Assembly: GCA_034096865.1 (NCBI GenBank) | Contig: JAWQFJ010016549.1 | Location: 17,501-27,500 of the forward strand | Source of the DNA: Theodoxus fluviatilis | Lineage: Eukaryota; Mollusca; Gastropoda; Cycloneritida; Neritidae | Length of the DNA: 10,000 nt | Reading direction: 5' to 3' | Shown: piece by piece, positions 1 through 7,695 of the stretch | Numbering within the stretch: the first letter of the stretch is position 1 | Layout: each line of letters opens with the position of its first letter | Program-made: the position numbers and the translations under genes | Notes under the pieces: model-generated | Databases searched by the model: none | What the model saw: only the letters and a program-made list of their open reading frames with translations | Told to the model about the DNA's origin: nothing

Positions 1-930
1 CTTCAAAATTGTATTTCAGAGCTTTCGGGGCCAAGTAGGCTCCTTCTTCAGTGAAATAAAAGGATATGTTTGAACGAGTCTGCCAAATCTGACGTCGCAC
101 CACTAATGACGTAATGTCCGATGCCCAGCAACGAAATCCACCTGTATCACAAAGTAACTAAATAGAAGTGCAAAAATAAAGTCTAGCCTATAAGGATTAA
201 CAGATATACACAAATTGCACTTAGAAATAAAGTACCACAAAACCTAACGTTGCGCTGATAAGCTAACACACCATATCAAACCTGCGCAAAGCACGAAATA
301 TAAAAGACAATACAATCAAACAAGAGAAGGCGAAAAAATTACAGGGATAACATGCAGCAGACTTAATCGAAAGAGGGGTAGTGGGGGATGCAGTCAGTTA
401 AGGCGCATCTATCATCAGTAGTCTAGAGAAAGCGAGTTACGCACTCGGCTACATATAAGCAATGTGACAACAGTTCAAAAACAAACGAGTGAGTGGGGTA
501 TGCGGCACGGGGTACAGGCATGAACAGCGGCGGCGGGTAACGGGAAAAGGGGTGGGGAGACAAAAACAGGGAGAGGGGCGTAGTCCGCATGCGGGACTCG
601 GGACAAGGAGAGCCCAAGAAAGAAGTCAGAGGTCATCAGACCTGTAGGGCTGCAAGAACAACCGTGCATGCGTGGAAAGAATCATGGGAGGCAAGTGCCA
701 GGTGGCGTTATGCACGGGAAAGGTATGTCACAGCACGGTCACAGGGGGTGAATGAATCTCAAGAAGTGTGGGGGCACGGGAGTCACTAGTAGAAGGAATT
801 AGTGAGACCCTGGCTGAAGAAGTCAAGCGGCTGCAGGTTGGAACATCAAGGGTCTATCACACAACTGATCATTCTCGCATGTGCCGTCTCAAAAAGCCAA
901 GAAGGGCAAAGCCCATATGACTCACATGAT
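1..930. other. Unassigned AT-rich sequence
   Basis: No gene or known repeat is recognisable here. The short open frames around 420-790 have no motifs, no coding-like composition and overlap on both strands, so they look like chance. Two TGACGT-type octamers near 90-115 resemble CRE half-sites, but I attach no function to them. The TGACCTTGACC repeat begins at 931. Confidence 0.6.
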
Positions 931-947
931 TGACCTTGACCTTTACA

Positions 948-985
948 TGACCTTGACCTTCAGGTGCACCTCAAGGTCAAGGTCA
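948..985. repeat. 38-bp near-perfect palindrome of GGTCA half-sites
   Basis: The left arm TGACCTTGACCTT (948-960) is the exact reverse complement of AAGGTCAAGGTCA (973-985). The centre AGGTGCACCT (962-971) is itself palindromic. Only the pair 961/972 (C/C) fails to match. Each arm holds two tandem AGGTCA-type hexamers, matching the TCAAGGTCA extended half-site known for monomeric nuclear receptors of the ERR/SF-1 type. Receptor binding here is only a sequence resemblance. Confidence 0.85.
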
Positions 986-1055
986 AACAACTAAACCTAG
1001 CAATGACATCATACACTAAGAAATGCTTTACACATTTTCCCTACCAAAATACATG

Positions 1056-1080
1056 TGACCTTGACCCACGGTCAAGGTCA
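1056..1080. repeat. Inverted repeat, 11-bp arms, 3-nt loop
   Basis: TGACCTTGACC (1056-1066) and GGTCAAGGTCA (1070-1080) are exact reverse complements around CAC. It is a second, independent occurrence of the half-site palindrome seen at 948-985. Confidence 0.85.
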
Positions 1081-1178
1081 TGCAACACAAAGCTGTTAAT
1101 TCAAGACATAGGAAGCACAATGGTGCTTATTGACACTTTCTACCATGAGATATAGTCACTTTTAGTGGTTCACTACCC

Positions 1179-1240
1179 CATTTTGGTCACATTTCATAAG
1201 GGTCAAAGTGACCTTGACTTTGATGATATGTGACCAAATG
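1179..1240. repeat. Imperfect nested palindrome centred on GACCTTG
   Basis: The outer arms are CATTTTGGTCACAT (1179-1192) and ATGTGACCAAATG (1228-1240), complementary apart from one extra T. The inner arms TCAAAGT (1203-1209) and ACTTTGA (1217-1223) are exact complements flanking GACCTTG. The flanks between inner and outer arms have diverged. Confidence 0.7.
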
Positions 1241-1250
1241 TGTCTCATGA

Positions 1251-1412
1251 TGAAAGTATAACATGTGTACTACAATGTTATGAAGTTTGGAACAGTTACG
1301 GACTGTCTTTAAAGTTGAATTGTATACATATTTTGAAGCGACCTTGACCCTGAACTATTGAAGATAACTCTTCCAAACTTCATAATATTATACTACACAT
1401 GTTATACTTTCA
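1251..1412. repeat. Inverted repeat with 47-bp arms (MITE-like)
   Basis: Positions 1251-1297 and 1366-1412 are reverse complements with 4 mismatches in 47. The arms start TGAAAGTATAACATGTGTA and include TTATGAAGTTTGGAA. The 68-bp interior contains another ACCTTGACC. GTGACC or its complement lies a short distance outside each arm (1230-1235; 1418-1423). The structure resembles a small hairpin element, but no clean target duplication is visible, so it may be one palindromic module of the surrounding repeat. Confidence 0.75.
1306..1336 (+). repeat. 31-bp direct repeat, unit 1
   Basis: This begins TCTTTAAAGTTG and ends CATATTTTGA. It matches 1619-1649 with a single A/G difference. It lies in the interior of the 1251-1412 inverted repeat. 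Confidence 0.8.
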
Positions 1413-1430
1413 TACTAGGTCACCAGTGTT

Positions 1431-1460
1431 GGCCGTCTGGGCGACCGTCCGGGCGGCCGG
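1431..1460 (+). repeat. 12-bp GC-rich tandem repeat
   Basis: GGCCGTCTGGGC (1431-1442) is followed by GACCGTCCGGGC (1443-1454) and a partial third unit GGCCGG. This is a GC island in otherwise AT-rich DNA. Confidence 0.6.
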
Positions 1461-1580
1461 GTGTCCTGTCTGTAAAAAACTTTAACGTTGGATTTTTCTC
1501 GGAGACTATTAAGTCTATCAACACCCAATTTGGCATGATGGTGTAGGATGACAAGGCGTACAAAAACATACATAGTGACT

Positions 1581-1612
1581 TGACCTTGCTTCAAGGTCAC
1601 GGTCACGGTCAC
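1581..1612. repeat. TGACCTTG hairpin followed by (GGTCAC)3
   Basis: TGACCTTG (1581-1588) pairs with CAAGGTCA (1592-1599) around a 3-nt loop. Three GGTCAC hexamers run head to tail at 1595-1612. Confidence 0.75.
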
Positions 1613-1618
1613 AGATGC

Positions 1619-1649
1619 TCTTTAAAGTTGGATTGTATACATATTTTGA
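1619..1649 (+). repeat. 31-bp direct repeat, unit 2
   Basis: Second copy of the unit at 1306-1336 (one mismatch). Its right end coincides with the apparent 5' junction of LINE copy A. Confidence 0.8.
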
Positions 1650-2675
1650 GGGTCGCAGCTGGAGGTGGTTAATCATTACAAATACCTCGGATACGTGTTT
1701 ACAACGAAGCTGTCCATCGCGGCTACCTTAGACGATCTTGCAGTGAGAGGGAAACAAAAGGGCGTGCAGGTTTTAAAAACACTTTGGAGCATGCGTAGTT
1801 TGAAAACCAAAGTATTCACAAGTATGTTTGACGCACAAGTGCAAGCAACTCTCCTGTACGGGTCGGAAATATGGGGTCTTCAAGAGCATTTGAAGTGGAG
1901 GGAACCCACACGTTTGTGTGCAAGAAGTTCTTGGGACTAGACTCGAGAACCCCAAACCACATGGTATATGGGGACCTCGGTAGGTTTCCTATTTCAATTA
2001 ACAGTAGCATCAGAGTTATTAAATACTGGTTGAAGCTGTGTAGAATAGGTGATCACAGACTTTCAAAGCAAGCATTTTGGATGCTTTTGAACTCCCACAT
2101 TAAAGGGGACCGAAATTGGGCAGAGTGGGTGAAGAACTGTTTGTGTCGTCTTGGTTTTGGATATGTGTGGCTGAGCGGTGGAGTCGGGGACAAGAAACGT
2201 TTCTTGCTTCAACTAAGCAGAGAATGAAAGATTGCTACCTCCAGGACTGGAATGCTAAGAATGTCAATAGCGAGAGGTACGGATGGTTCTCCTTCATCAA
2301 ACAAAAATTTGGTTTACAAAATTACTTAAACTTGCTTGACATAAAAAAATTCAGGGACGCGTTTATTTGATTTCGTTTTGGAATAAACGATTTGAGCGTT
2401 AACAATTGGTACGGAGACGCACGTGATGCTAAATGTCCATTCTGTGAGGAAAAAGAAAATGAGCATTTTTTGTTATCAAGTCCCGCATACATGCAGTTAA
2501 GAAAAAAATACATAGAACGATATATATATACCACAGGAGGATTCGTGATGTTTGCAGATATTTAATGCAGGGTACTGATGAAAAAATCACAAGGTCGGTA
2601 GCCATGTATATATTTTATGCCTTAAGATATAGGGAACAAAACTTAGGAAACAGGCAAGCTCTCTTAACTGTATAG
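1650..2675 (+). pseudogene. LINE reverse transcriptase, C-terminal relic
   Basis: The first frame carries HYKYLGYVFT and LLYGSEIWG, hallmarks of the region after the polymerase core in non-LTR reverse transcriptases. It passes by frameshift near 1885-1905 to a second frame (CKKFLGLD, GDLGRFPISIN, VIKYWLKL). A one-base loss near 2211 moves it to a third frame (QRMKDCYLQDW, KFRDAFI). TGA at 2368-2370 sits where copy C has CGA-type Arg. CPFCEEKENEHFLL near 2434-2475 is a zinc-finger-like tail with one Cys position replaced by Ser. A third frameshift near 2560 leads to AMYIFYALRYREQ and the final stop at 2673-2675. The endonuclease and polymerase catalytic motifs are missing, so no activity is possible. 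The exact LINE clade cannot be fixed by eye. Confidence 0.85.
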
Positions 2676-2935
2676 GTTTATGATAACCAAGATTTGAATA
2701 TACCAAACGTGTACAAATCTTGTGCATTGATTCGTGTTCACGTGAAATGGACAAGCCTTGTCAACTGTCTTGGCTCATAGAAGCCAAAAAAAGAGTATAA
2801 TTGAGGGGTGTATTTGTGTTTGAGTAATGTTTACACATGTAAAATTATCTATTAACCATGAATGTTTCTCATCAATTTTTGTATGCAATGGGCCGCTGGC
2901 CTCAATAAACCAGTTCAGTTCAGTTCAGTTCAGTT
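2676..2935 (+). other. LINE copy A 3' UTR and tail
   Basis: About 260 nt of AT-rich untranslated sequence. It ends in the ATGGGCC-GCT-GGCC mini-hairpin (2888-2901), AATAAA (2904-2909) and five CAGTT units. The same ordered motifs occur in reverse complement at 5894-5935 and, more diverged, at 4640-4690, identifying one 3'-end family. This tail is probably what the element's reverse transcriptase recognises at initiation (inference from how LINEs work). Confidence 0.8.
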
Positions 2936-3043
2936 CTCTCTCTCTCTCTCTCCCTCTCTCTCGCTCTCTCTCGCTCTCTCTCTCCCCATTCCTCCCTCTC
3001 TCTCTCTGTCTCTCTCTCTCTCTCTTTCTCTCTTTCTCTCTCA

Positions 3044-3088
<45 letters not shown>
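2935..3088. repeat. (TC)n microsatellite
   Basis: About 150 nt of TC dinucleotides with scattered CC, TTT, G and A interruptions. The long Ser/Leu frames across it are artefacts. It begins exactly where LINE copy A ends. Confidence 0.95.
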
Positions 3089-3090
<2 letters not shown>

Positions 3091-3123
3091 CACCCCCACC
3101 CTCACCCCACCCCACCCCCACCC
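3088..3123. repeat. C-rich CCCCACC tract
   Basis: Repeated CCCCA/CCCAC units with at least four runs of three or more C. The opposite strand has G-quadruplex potential. It continues directly from the TC tract. Confidence 0.8.
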
Positions 3124-3579
3124 CTCACCTCCATTCCCGCTCTCTACAGCTGCCTCTGTTCGACTGAAGGCGGCAGGACGGGTGAGTCTTTCCACGCCAC
3201 TTATATCGGGTGGCTGCGTGTTGCCTGCGGCAGTGCGGGTGTGGCCCCCTACCCCGTTTGTAACGGGTGGGCATGCGGTGCAGGCAGTAGGAGGGGCATG
3301 TACCCCTATCCGGATTGAAAGTTGTGCCGCGTGTAGACCGCAATGCGAGGGCAGCAATTGGTAGGCTACAACTCTAGGTCGCTGATGAACTGTTGGAAAC
3401 AAGTTTGACTGCTGTGCACCAAGCCCATCCTTACTGTCACACGGACATTTCCACGCCATGGTGGGGGGAGTGCCAGATTGAGTCAGGCCAGTAATGGAGC
3501 ACAGCGGAGGGGAGGCAACTCGTCCCGCGGGGGTGTGCTGTCTGTTGCAATGACCCGAGATTCAACACTGTCAACAGAG
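3124..3579. other. Unassigned GC-rich spacer
   Basis: There is no convincing gene. The frames on both strands (e.g. 2920-3459 minus, 2827-3318 plus) arise mainly from the neighbouring microsatellite. TTCCACGCCA occurs twice (3189, 3450). A GGGGAGGCAACTC motif near 3511 resembles GGGGAGACAACTC near 7536, hinting at a shared interspersed repeat. The RTE-like LINE inserted at its right edge. Confidence 0.5.
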
Positions 3580-3592
3580 CACTAAGGTAATG
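3580..3592. repeat. Target site duplication, left copy
   Basis: CACTAAGGTAATG, identical over 13 bp to 4288-4300. It flanks the 3' end of the minus-strand RTE-like LINE. Confidence 0.9.
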
Positions 3593-4287
3593 ACTTACTT
3601 AGACTTAGTCCTCTTCGCTCCGGTCGGAGCATAGGGCCTTCACTGCAAGTCTCCACCTCTGTCGGTCTTGGGCTGCCCTCTTTGCCTCTCCCCATGTCAT
3701 CCGGACTGTCCTCAGCTCTGCCTGTAGGGTTCTTTTCCAGGTCAGTGCTGGTCGACCACGCTTCCGTTTACCCTGAGGGTTCCAGTCCAAGGCGTGGCGT
3801 GGAATGCAGGCATCGTTTCTGCGCAGGGTGTGCCCAATCCACTTCCATTTCCTTCTTTGGATGGCGTTGACGATCGACTCCTGCCTGGTACGTTGCCAGA
3901 GTTCTTTGTTGGAGATTCTTTCTGGCCATCTGATACGCAGGATCTGGCGGAGGCAGGTGTTGATGAAGACTTGCAGCTTGTGGCCGATGCTCTTGGTATG
4001 TCTCCAGGTTTCAGATCCGTAGAGCAGCACAGATTTAACATTTGTGTTGAAGATCCTCAGTTTGGTGTGACGGCTGAGGCTCTCATTTCTCCACACTGGT
4101 TTCAGGGTGACGAAGGCGTGTCGTGCTTTACCTATCCTGGCTCTCACGTCTTCATCTGTCCCTCCAGTCTTGCTGACCACGCTGCCCAGGTACGTCCTCT
4201 ATGGTGATGGGAGCTTCCCTGGAGGCGTTCACTCGGAGGCTCTTGGTCTTGGGGACGTTGATCTCCAGTCCTGTTGTCTTGGCAAGA
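3593..4287 (-). mobile_element. RTE-like LINE, 5'-truncated, with 13-bp TSD
   Basis: A 695-bp insertion bounded by perfect 13-bp direct repeats. On the minus strand it starts at 4287, inside the reverse-transcriptase ORF, and runs to the stop codon at 3605-3607. It then ends within about 15 nt in a TAAG/TAAGTC simple-repeat tail. A very short 3' UTR, short repeat tail, strong 5' truncation and variable-length TSD are typical of RTE-group LINEs. The clade is inferred from these and from the WIGHTLRR and GKRKRGRP motifs. It is unrelated to copies A-C. Confidence 0.9.
3605..4287 (-). pseudogene. RTE-like reverse transcriptase, C-terminal part
   Basis: On the minus strand the frame opens at the truncation point with TTGLEINVPKTKSLRVN. 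It shifts frame near 4190-4196, where several residues expected before the YLGSVVSKTGG motif are missing. It then runs intact for about 195 codons to TAA at 3605. Visible motifs, in order: YLGSVVSKTGGTDEDV, ARIGKARHAF, VLLYGSETW, KLQVFINTCLRQILRIRWP, RRKWKWIGHTLRR and PQGKRKRGRPALTW. All lie C-terminal to the polymerase active site, which is lost along with the endonuclease. A single lesion and an otherwise clean 190-residue frame suggest a fairly young insertion. Initiation codons within it are not meaningful. Confidence 0.88.
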
Positions 4288-4300
4288 CACTAAGGTAATG
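4288..4300. repeat. Target site duplication, right copy
   Basis: CACTAAGGTAATG, identical to 3580-3592. It flanks the truncated 5' end of the RTE-like LINE. Confidence 0.9.
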
Positions 4301-4534
4301 GTGTAGTTTTATACAGCAATACAGCACCTACGTCTGGTTCTCAAACCATCCTGCATTTTACCTCCTGATCTCTGGACCGCATGCTCACTCCTCCACTAGC
4401 ACCTGACGACAGTGACAGACAGATACGACGCTCAGTCAGGTATGGAACAACAACTCTCCTGGGAATTTTCCAACCAGATGCGGGCGCCTGAGTGTCTACA
4501 AGGGTTTATCACAAAACAGAAAACCGTCGCTACT
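4301..4534. other. Unassigned spacer
   Basis: About 230 bp of unremarkable sequence continuing the pre-insertion locus right of the TSD. No gene or repeat recognised. Confidence 0.5.
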
Positions 4535-4568
<34 letters not shown>

Positions 4569-4637
4569 CACACCACACACACATGCACACACACGCACGC
4601 ACGCAAGCACGTACATATGCACAGAGAGAGAGAGAGA
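4535..4637. repeat. Compound (CA)n-(GA)n microsatellite
   Basis: CA repeats (4535-4577) degrade into CA/CG/GCAC units to about 4620, followed by GA repeats at 4622-4637. It abuts the 3' end of LINE copy B, which lies on the minus strand. Confidence 0.92.
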
Positions 4638-4639
4638 TA

Positions 4640-4695
4640 GACAGAACGAACAAACGAAAAAGTGTATTGTGTGGGCCCCGGGCCCATTACAAGTG
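4640..4695 (-). other. LINE copy B conserved 3' tail
   Basis: Reading the minus strand: GTAATGGGCC (complement of 4680-4689), GGCCC, CACAATACAC in place of the AATAAAC signal, then GTTC-type units and TC repeats. The order is the same as in copies A and C, but more substitutions mark it as older or from another subfamily. Confidence 0.75.
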
Positions 4696-4736
4696 AGATC
4701 TGCAACGAAACAAATGAAATAATAAAATACCGGTCT

Positions 4737-4756
4737 CAAGACTTGTGGGAGTCTTG
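4737..4756. repeat. 7-bp perfect hairpin in copy B 3' UTR
   Basis: CAAGACT (4737-4743) pairs with AGTCTTG (4750-4756) around a 6-nt loop. It lies about 100 nt from the element's 3' end. Whether it matters for recognition is unknown. Confidence 0.55.
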
Positions 4757-4839
4757 CAATGCGAGTAGGAACGATACCATACCACGTCAGTCCATTGTAG
4801 TCCGTGACACGAAGTGCACCTCACCACGGAAAGTCTGCA

Positions 4840-5588
4840 CTATCTCCGTTTCGCACGCCAGGGCTGTTGTCTTCTTTGCTGCTTGCCAGGAAGAGACGAG
4901 TTTCTCACTGTCGGCCTCGCAGGCTCGGGAGTTGCTCCTCCCGCAGTGCTTGGTGTGATCGAAAACACGGACCTGCCATCCCCACGTGATGATGTTGTCC
5001 CTTGGTCCTTGTCCGGGGTGGACTTGGTTGGACCCTGGTCTGGAGCAGCCTTGGATGGAATGGAAGCGGCGCAGGACTGTCTCGCTACTGAGCTGCAGGT
5101 TGCCAGACACGGTGACACGCTGTGCTCGATGTCAACACCGTTCGTTTTTTCAGACGACTTTTCTGACAAGATCGGATTCACGTTGTCATCGACAGTCATG
5201 GCATCCCCATCTTCCTCTCTGAGCCGTTGAAACAGATCCTGCAATTCTTTCTCAAAGGATTCTCTGAACTCTTTTTGTGACCTCATAATAGGACAGTCAT
5301 CTACAACAGTGCACACTGGTTCAGAGGTCGCAACACACTCCGCTGGCCCTGCGTCGCTGCCCTCGTTCACGTCTGCACGCGAGGCACGCTTTTCCCGGGG
5401 AGCAGGCAAATCTTGTGCAATGGCTACACTGGGCTTCGAAATGTTCGAAAATATTCCCTCACTTTTAGATTGACAACGAGCAGAAGAAGGGTATTCGAAC
5501 TGGGAAGTTTGCTCACCAAGCCTGCTGATGTACTTCTGGCGTCGCTGTTGGTCTCGCCGTACCTGTGCCGGTGGTTTCCGTCTCCAGC

Positions 5589-5589
<1 letters not shown>
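4840..5589 (-). CDS. ORF1/gag-like protein fragment of LINE copy B (5'-truncated)
   Basis: The frame is open from the microsatellite border to TAG at 4840-4842, about 249 codons. The first Met (minus-strand 5409) is internal; clearly protein-like sequence lies upstream, so the true start is lost in the 5' truncation. It begins with a basic motif, RRKPPAQVRRDQQRRQKY (about 5521-5577), of the KSPSQ-RRD type I associate with the C-terminal part of animal LINE ORF1/gag-like RNA-binding proteins (from memory). Then comes a Ser/Thr/Glu-rich, probably disordered stretch with an amphipathic segment (FRESFEKELQDLFQRLREE, about 5215-5271), a Ser/Pro/Gly-rich region and a basic end (GKQQRRQQPWRAKRR). 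No CCHC zinc knuckle is seen. The lack of any stop over 249 codons supports recent coding. It could instead be a captured host fragment. Confidence 0.55.
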
Positions 5590-5893
<304 letters not shown>

Positions 5894-5897
<4 letters not shown>

Positions 5898-5935
5898 CGG
5901 ACGAACTTGTTTATTGTGCAGGCCAGCGGCCCATT
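5894..5935 (-). other. LINE copy C conserved 3' tail
   Basis: On the minus strand: GTAATGGGCC-GCT-GGCC, AATAAA (complement of TTTATT at 5910-5915), AGTTCGTCCGTTCGTTC, then TC repeats. It is the best preserved of the three tails and shares the GGCC-N3-GGCC mini-hairpin with copy A. Confidence 0.85.
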
Positions 5936-6005
5936 ACAATTTTATAAATCAACAACGATATCAGTGCATTGGCGAGAGAGATATTCTCGCACATCCCCTT
6001 TTTTA

Positions 6006-6944
6006 TTATGAGAAAAATGAATTGCTTGTCACCGAATGCACCGCGTCTTCCCGCTGTCTGTGTGCATGGTACAAGTAGGTGGCAATCGCTCTTATCGCTC
6101 TCGCATCATTATTTAACATAAGATGTATAAAAGGATCTGTGCTTTTCCAATCAACATACTGTGCCAAATATATGCCCTGTAGTTCAGACAAAGCCGGGCT
6201 ACCCAAAACAATCGTCAAATACCTCTCGGCACCCGGGACACAAAGGATCGTCGACATTTGAGGAGTACCTTAGCTTATGTACAGAAAGATCACTAATATC
6301 CATTCGGAAGCGTATGAAGCAATCTCTGAACACTTTCTTATTCAATGCAAATAAATATTCTTCCACACCAAAACTAGTCTTGATTTCTCTATATAGCACA
6401 CATCTTTGACTTTCCCTCAACTTGCAAAACCACCGTTCTTTGAACGTCTCAATCATTCGCTCCTTCAGTGCTCTTAAAAAATTCCGTTCATTATGTACTC
6501 CCTGCGCAATCCAGATGTGCATCATATCATAGCTAGTTAAAATTTCTTTACTCTTCGTAGCCCAATTCTCACTTCTATCAACGCAAGATAACATTGCTTT
6601 ATATACAATATGTGGATATCTATTCTCGTCCATTCTGAGAATCTTCAACCAGTCCTTTACTGCTTTTATTATGGCATTGATATACAGAGGGTATCTACCT
6701 GTATCGCCACATACAAAGATAGTAGAGGTTTTTGAGCTAACATTGAGGAATTGCTTTAACATAAATATATGCACACTTTCGATAACATGGCAATCGTCCA
6801 ACCCTCAAATTTCACTTCCATACAATAGTATTGGTTGAATTTGCTCATCGACAATTTTATTGAATACCTGTGGGGTAACATGCCCTATTTGTCTAAACAG
6901 TCTCATTACTCTCGAAGCTGCAGCTCTTCCTCTGTCCGCCAGGT

Positions 6945-6945
<1 letters not shown>
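6006..6945 (-). pseudogene. LINE reverse transcriptase, C-terminal relic (copy C)
   Basis: From the GA junction on the minus strand the frame reads [12 protein letters not shown], then QPILLYGSEI, then TGA (6805-6807) where copy A has TGG (Trp of the EIWG motif). The same frame then continues for about 200 codons: GDTGRYPLYINAII, AVKDWLKILRM, NERNFLRALKERM, VFRDCFIRFRMD and CPGCREVFDDCF (a zinc-finger-like CxxC tail). A one-base frameshift near 6200-6220 moves into VLGSPALSELQGIYLAQYV and AIATYLYHAHRQRED, ending at the stop 6006-6008. Block for block it aligns with copy A but differs at many positions. With one nonsense codon and one frameshift it is better preserved than copy A. No polymerase core remains. 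Confidence 0.86.
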
Positions 6946-7291
<346 letters not shown>

Positions 7292-7690
7292 CTGCTGCTT
7301 GCATCAAAATAAGAATGTAAAGAGCACACAACATATCCTGTTGAATCAAATCCAGCGCATGAAAACATGGCATACACTCACATGCATTTAGCTACTGGCG
7401 GAGTTCAGACAGAGACAGTGGAGCTGTCAGTGACGACTGCAGCAGAGGGAGAAACACGAAGGCGACTGGGACGCAAGGAGACAGCAGCGTGTCTGGACGT
7501 GACTGGCAGCTTGTCCAAGTGGCCATGTAGTCAAGGGGGAGACAACTCCCTACAGCAGTTACTTCCCTTGCATCAGTCGCGATCTCCTTAAAAAGCGTGG
7601 GACAGACACGGAGTCAGACGGACGTGGCAACACATGCAATGCACAACCATTCACTTTGATGACAAAATTTAAAAAAAATCCTCAAAGCCT
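7292..7690. other. Unassigned spacer
   Basis: No convincing gene. A short segment around 7532-7570 has CAAGGG/CCCTTG ends and GGGAG-ACAA-CTCCC (5-bp arms). It recalls the similar GGGGAGGCAACTC at 3511 and may be a fragment of an interspersed repeat. Confidence 0.45.
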
Positions 7691-7695
7691 GGCTA

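Larger units (their letters stand above)
931..1649. repeat. Composite TGACCTTGACC-type interspersed repeat
   Basis: The segment is studded with TGACCTTGACC and its complement GGTCAAGGTCA (about 931-960, 971-985, 1056-1080, 1208-1218, 1340-1350, 1578-1612). Many are arranged as inverted pairs. A CTTTAA[A/C]GTTG[A/G]ATT module recurs at about 1307, 1480 and 1620, so the region is a mosaic of related units. Such repeats are common in mollusc genomes (recalled, not searched). The short frames inside (e.g. 964-1155, 1358-1546) are not genes. LINE copy A starts directly after, at about 1650. Confidence 0.75.
1650..2935 (+). mobile_element. LINE copy A, 5'-truncated non-LTR retrotransposon
   Basis: The element comprises the C-terminal part of a reverse-transcriptase ORF (to 2675), a 3' UTR, a conserved tail (ATGGGCCGCTGGCC, CAATAAAC) and (CAGTT)5 at 2911-2935, then a TC microsatellite. 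The 5' end near 1650 is taken from a stop at 1647-1649 just before the recognisable protein, and from the end of the flanking 31-bp repeat. Its protein is alignable by eye to copy C on the other strand but clearly diverged, so the two belong to related subfamilies. No target site duplication can be seen because the 3' side is microsatellite. Confidence 0.85.
4638..5592 (-). mobile_element. LINE copy B: ORF1-like frame plus LINE 3' tail, no RT
   Basis: On the minus strand the block starts at the purine tract (about 5592). It carries one open frame to 4840, a 3' UTR of about 200 nt, and a tail (GTAATGGGCC..GGCC, CACAATA, TTCGTTTGTTCGTTC) then TC repeats. The tail matches copies A and C in order and spacing. 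There is no reverse-transcriptase sequence between the frame and the tail. This suggests an ORF1-only, HAL1-like non-autonomous derivative (HAL1 is the mammalian ORF1-only L1 relative), or two adjacent fragments. Confidence 0.6.
5894..6945 (-). mobile_element. LINE copy C, inserted between GA tracts
   Basis: On the minus strand the element starts abruptly at about 6945, within the reverse-transcriptase ORF. It runs to a tail GTAATGGGCCGCTGGCC, AATAAAC, then GTTC units at about 5894. Both ends abut GA microsatellite (6946 upward; 5893 downward), so it looks like a single 5'-truncated insertion inside a GA/TC tract. Orientation and tail match copy B; the protein matches copy A. Confidence 0.88.

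Noticed and set aside
90..118. CRE-like TGACGTC and TGACGTAA sites
   Set aside because: Short motifs expected by chance in this composition, with no gene nearby.
2827..3459. Ser/Leu-rich and Arg/Glu-rich frames over 2827-3459 on both strands
   Set aside because: Microsatellite translation with random ends; no protein-like domain.
3794..4207. 137-codon plus-strand frame
   Set aside because: It lies antisense to the RTE-like LINE coding strand, which has clear motifs; the plus frame has none.
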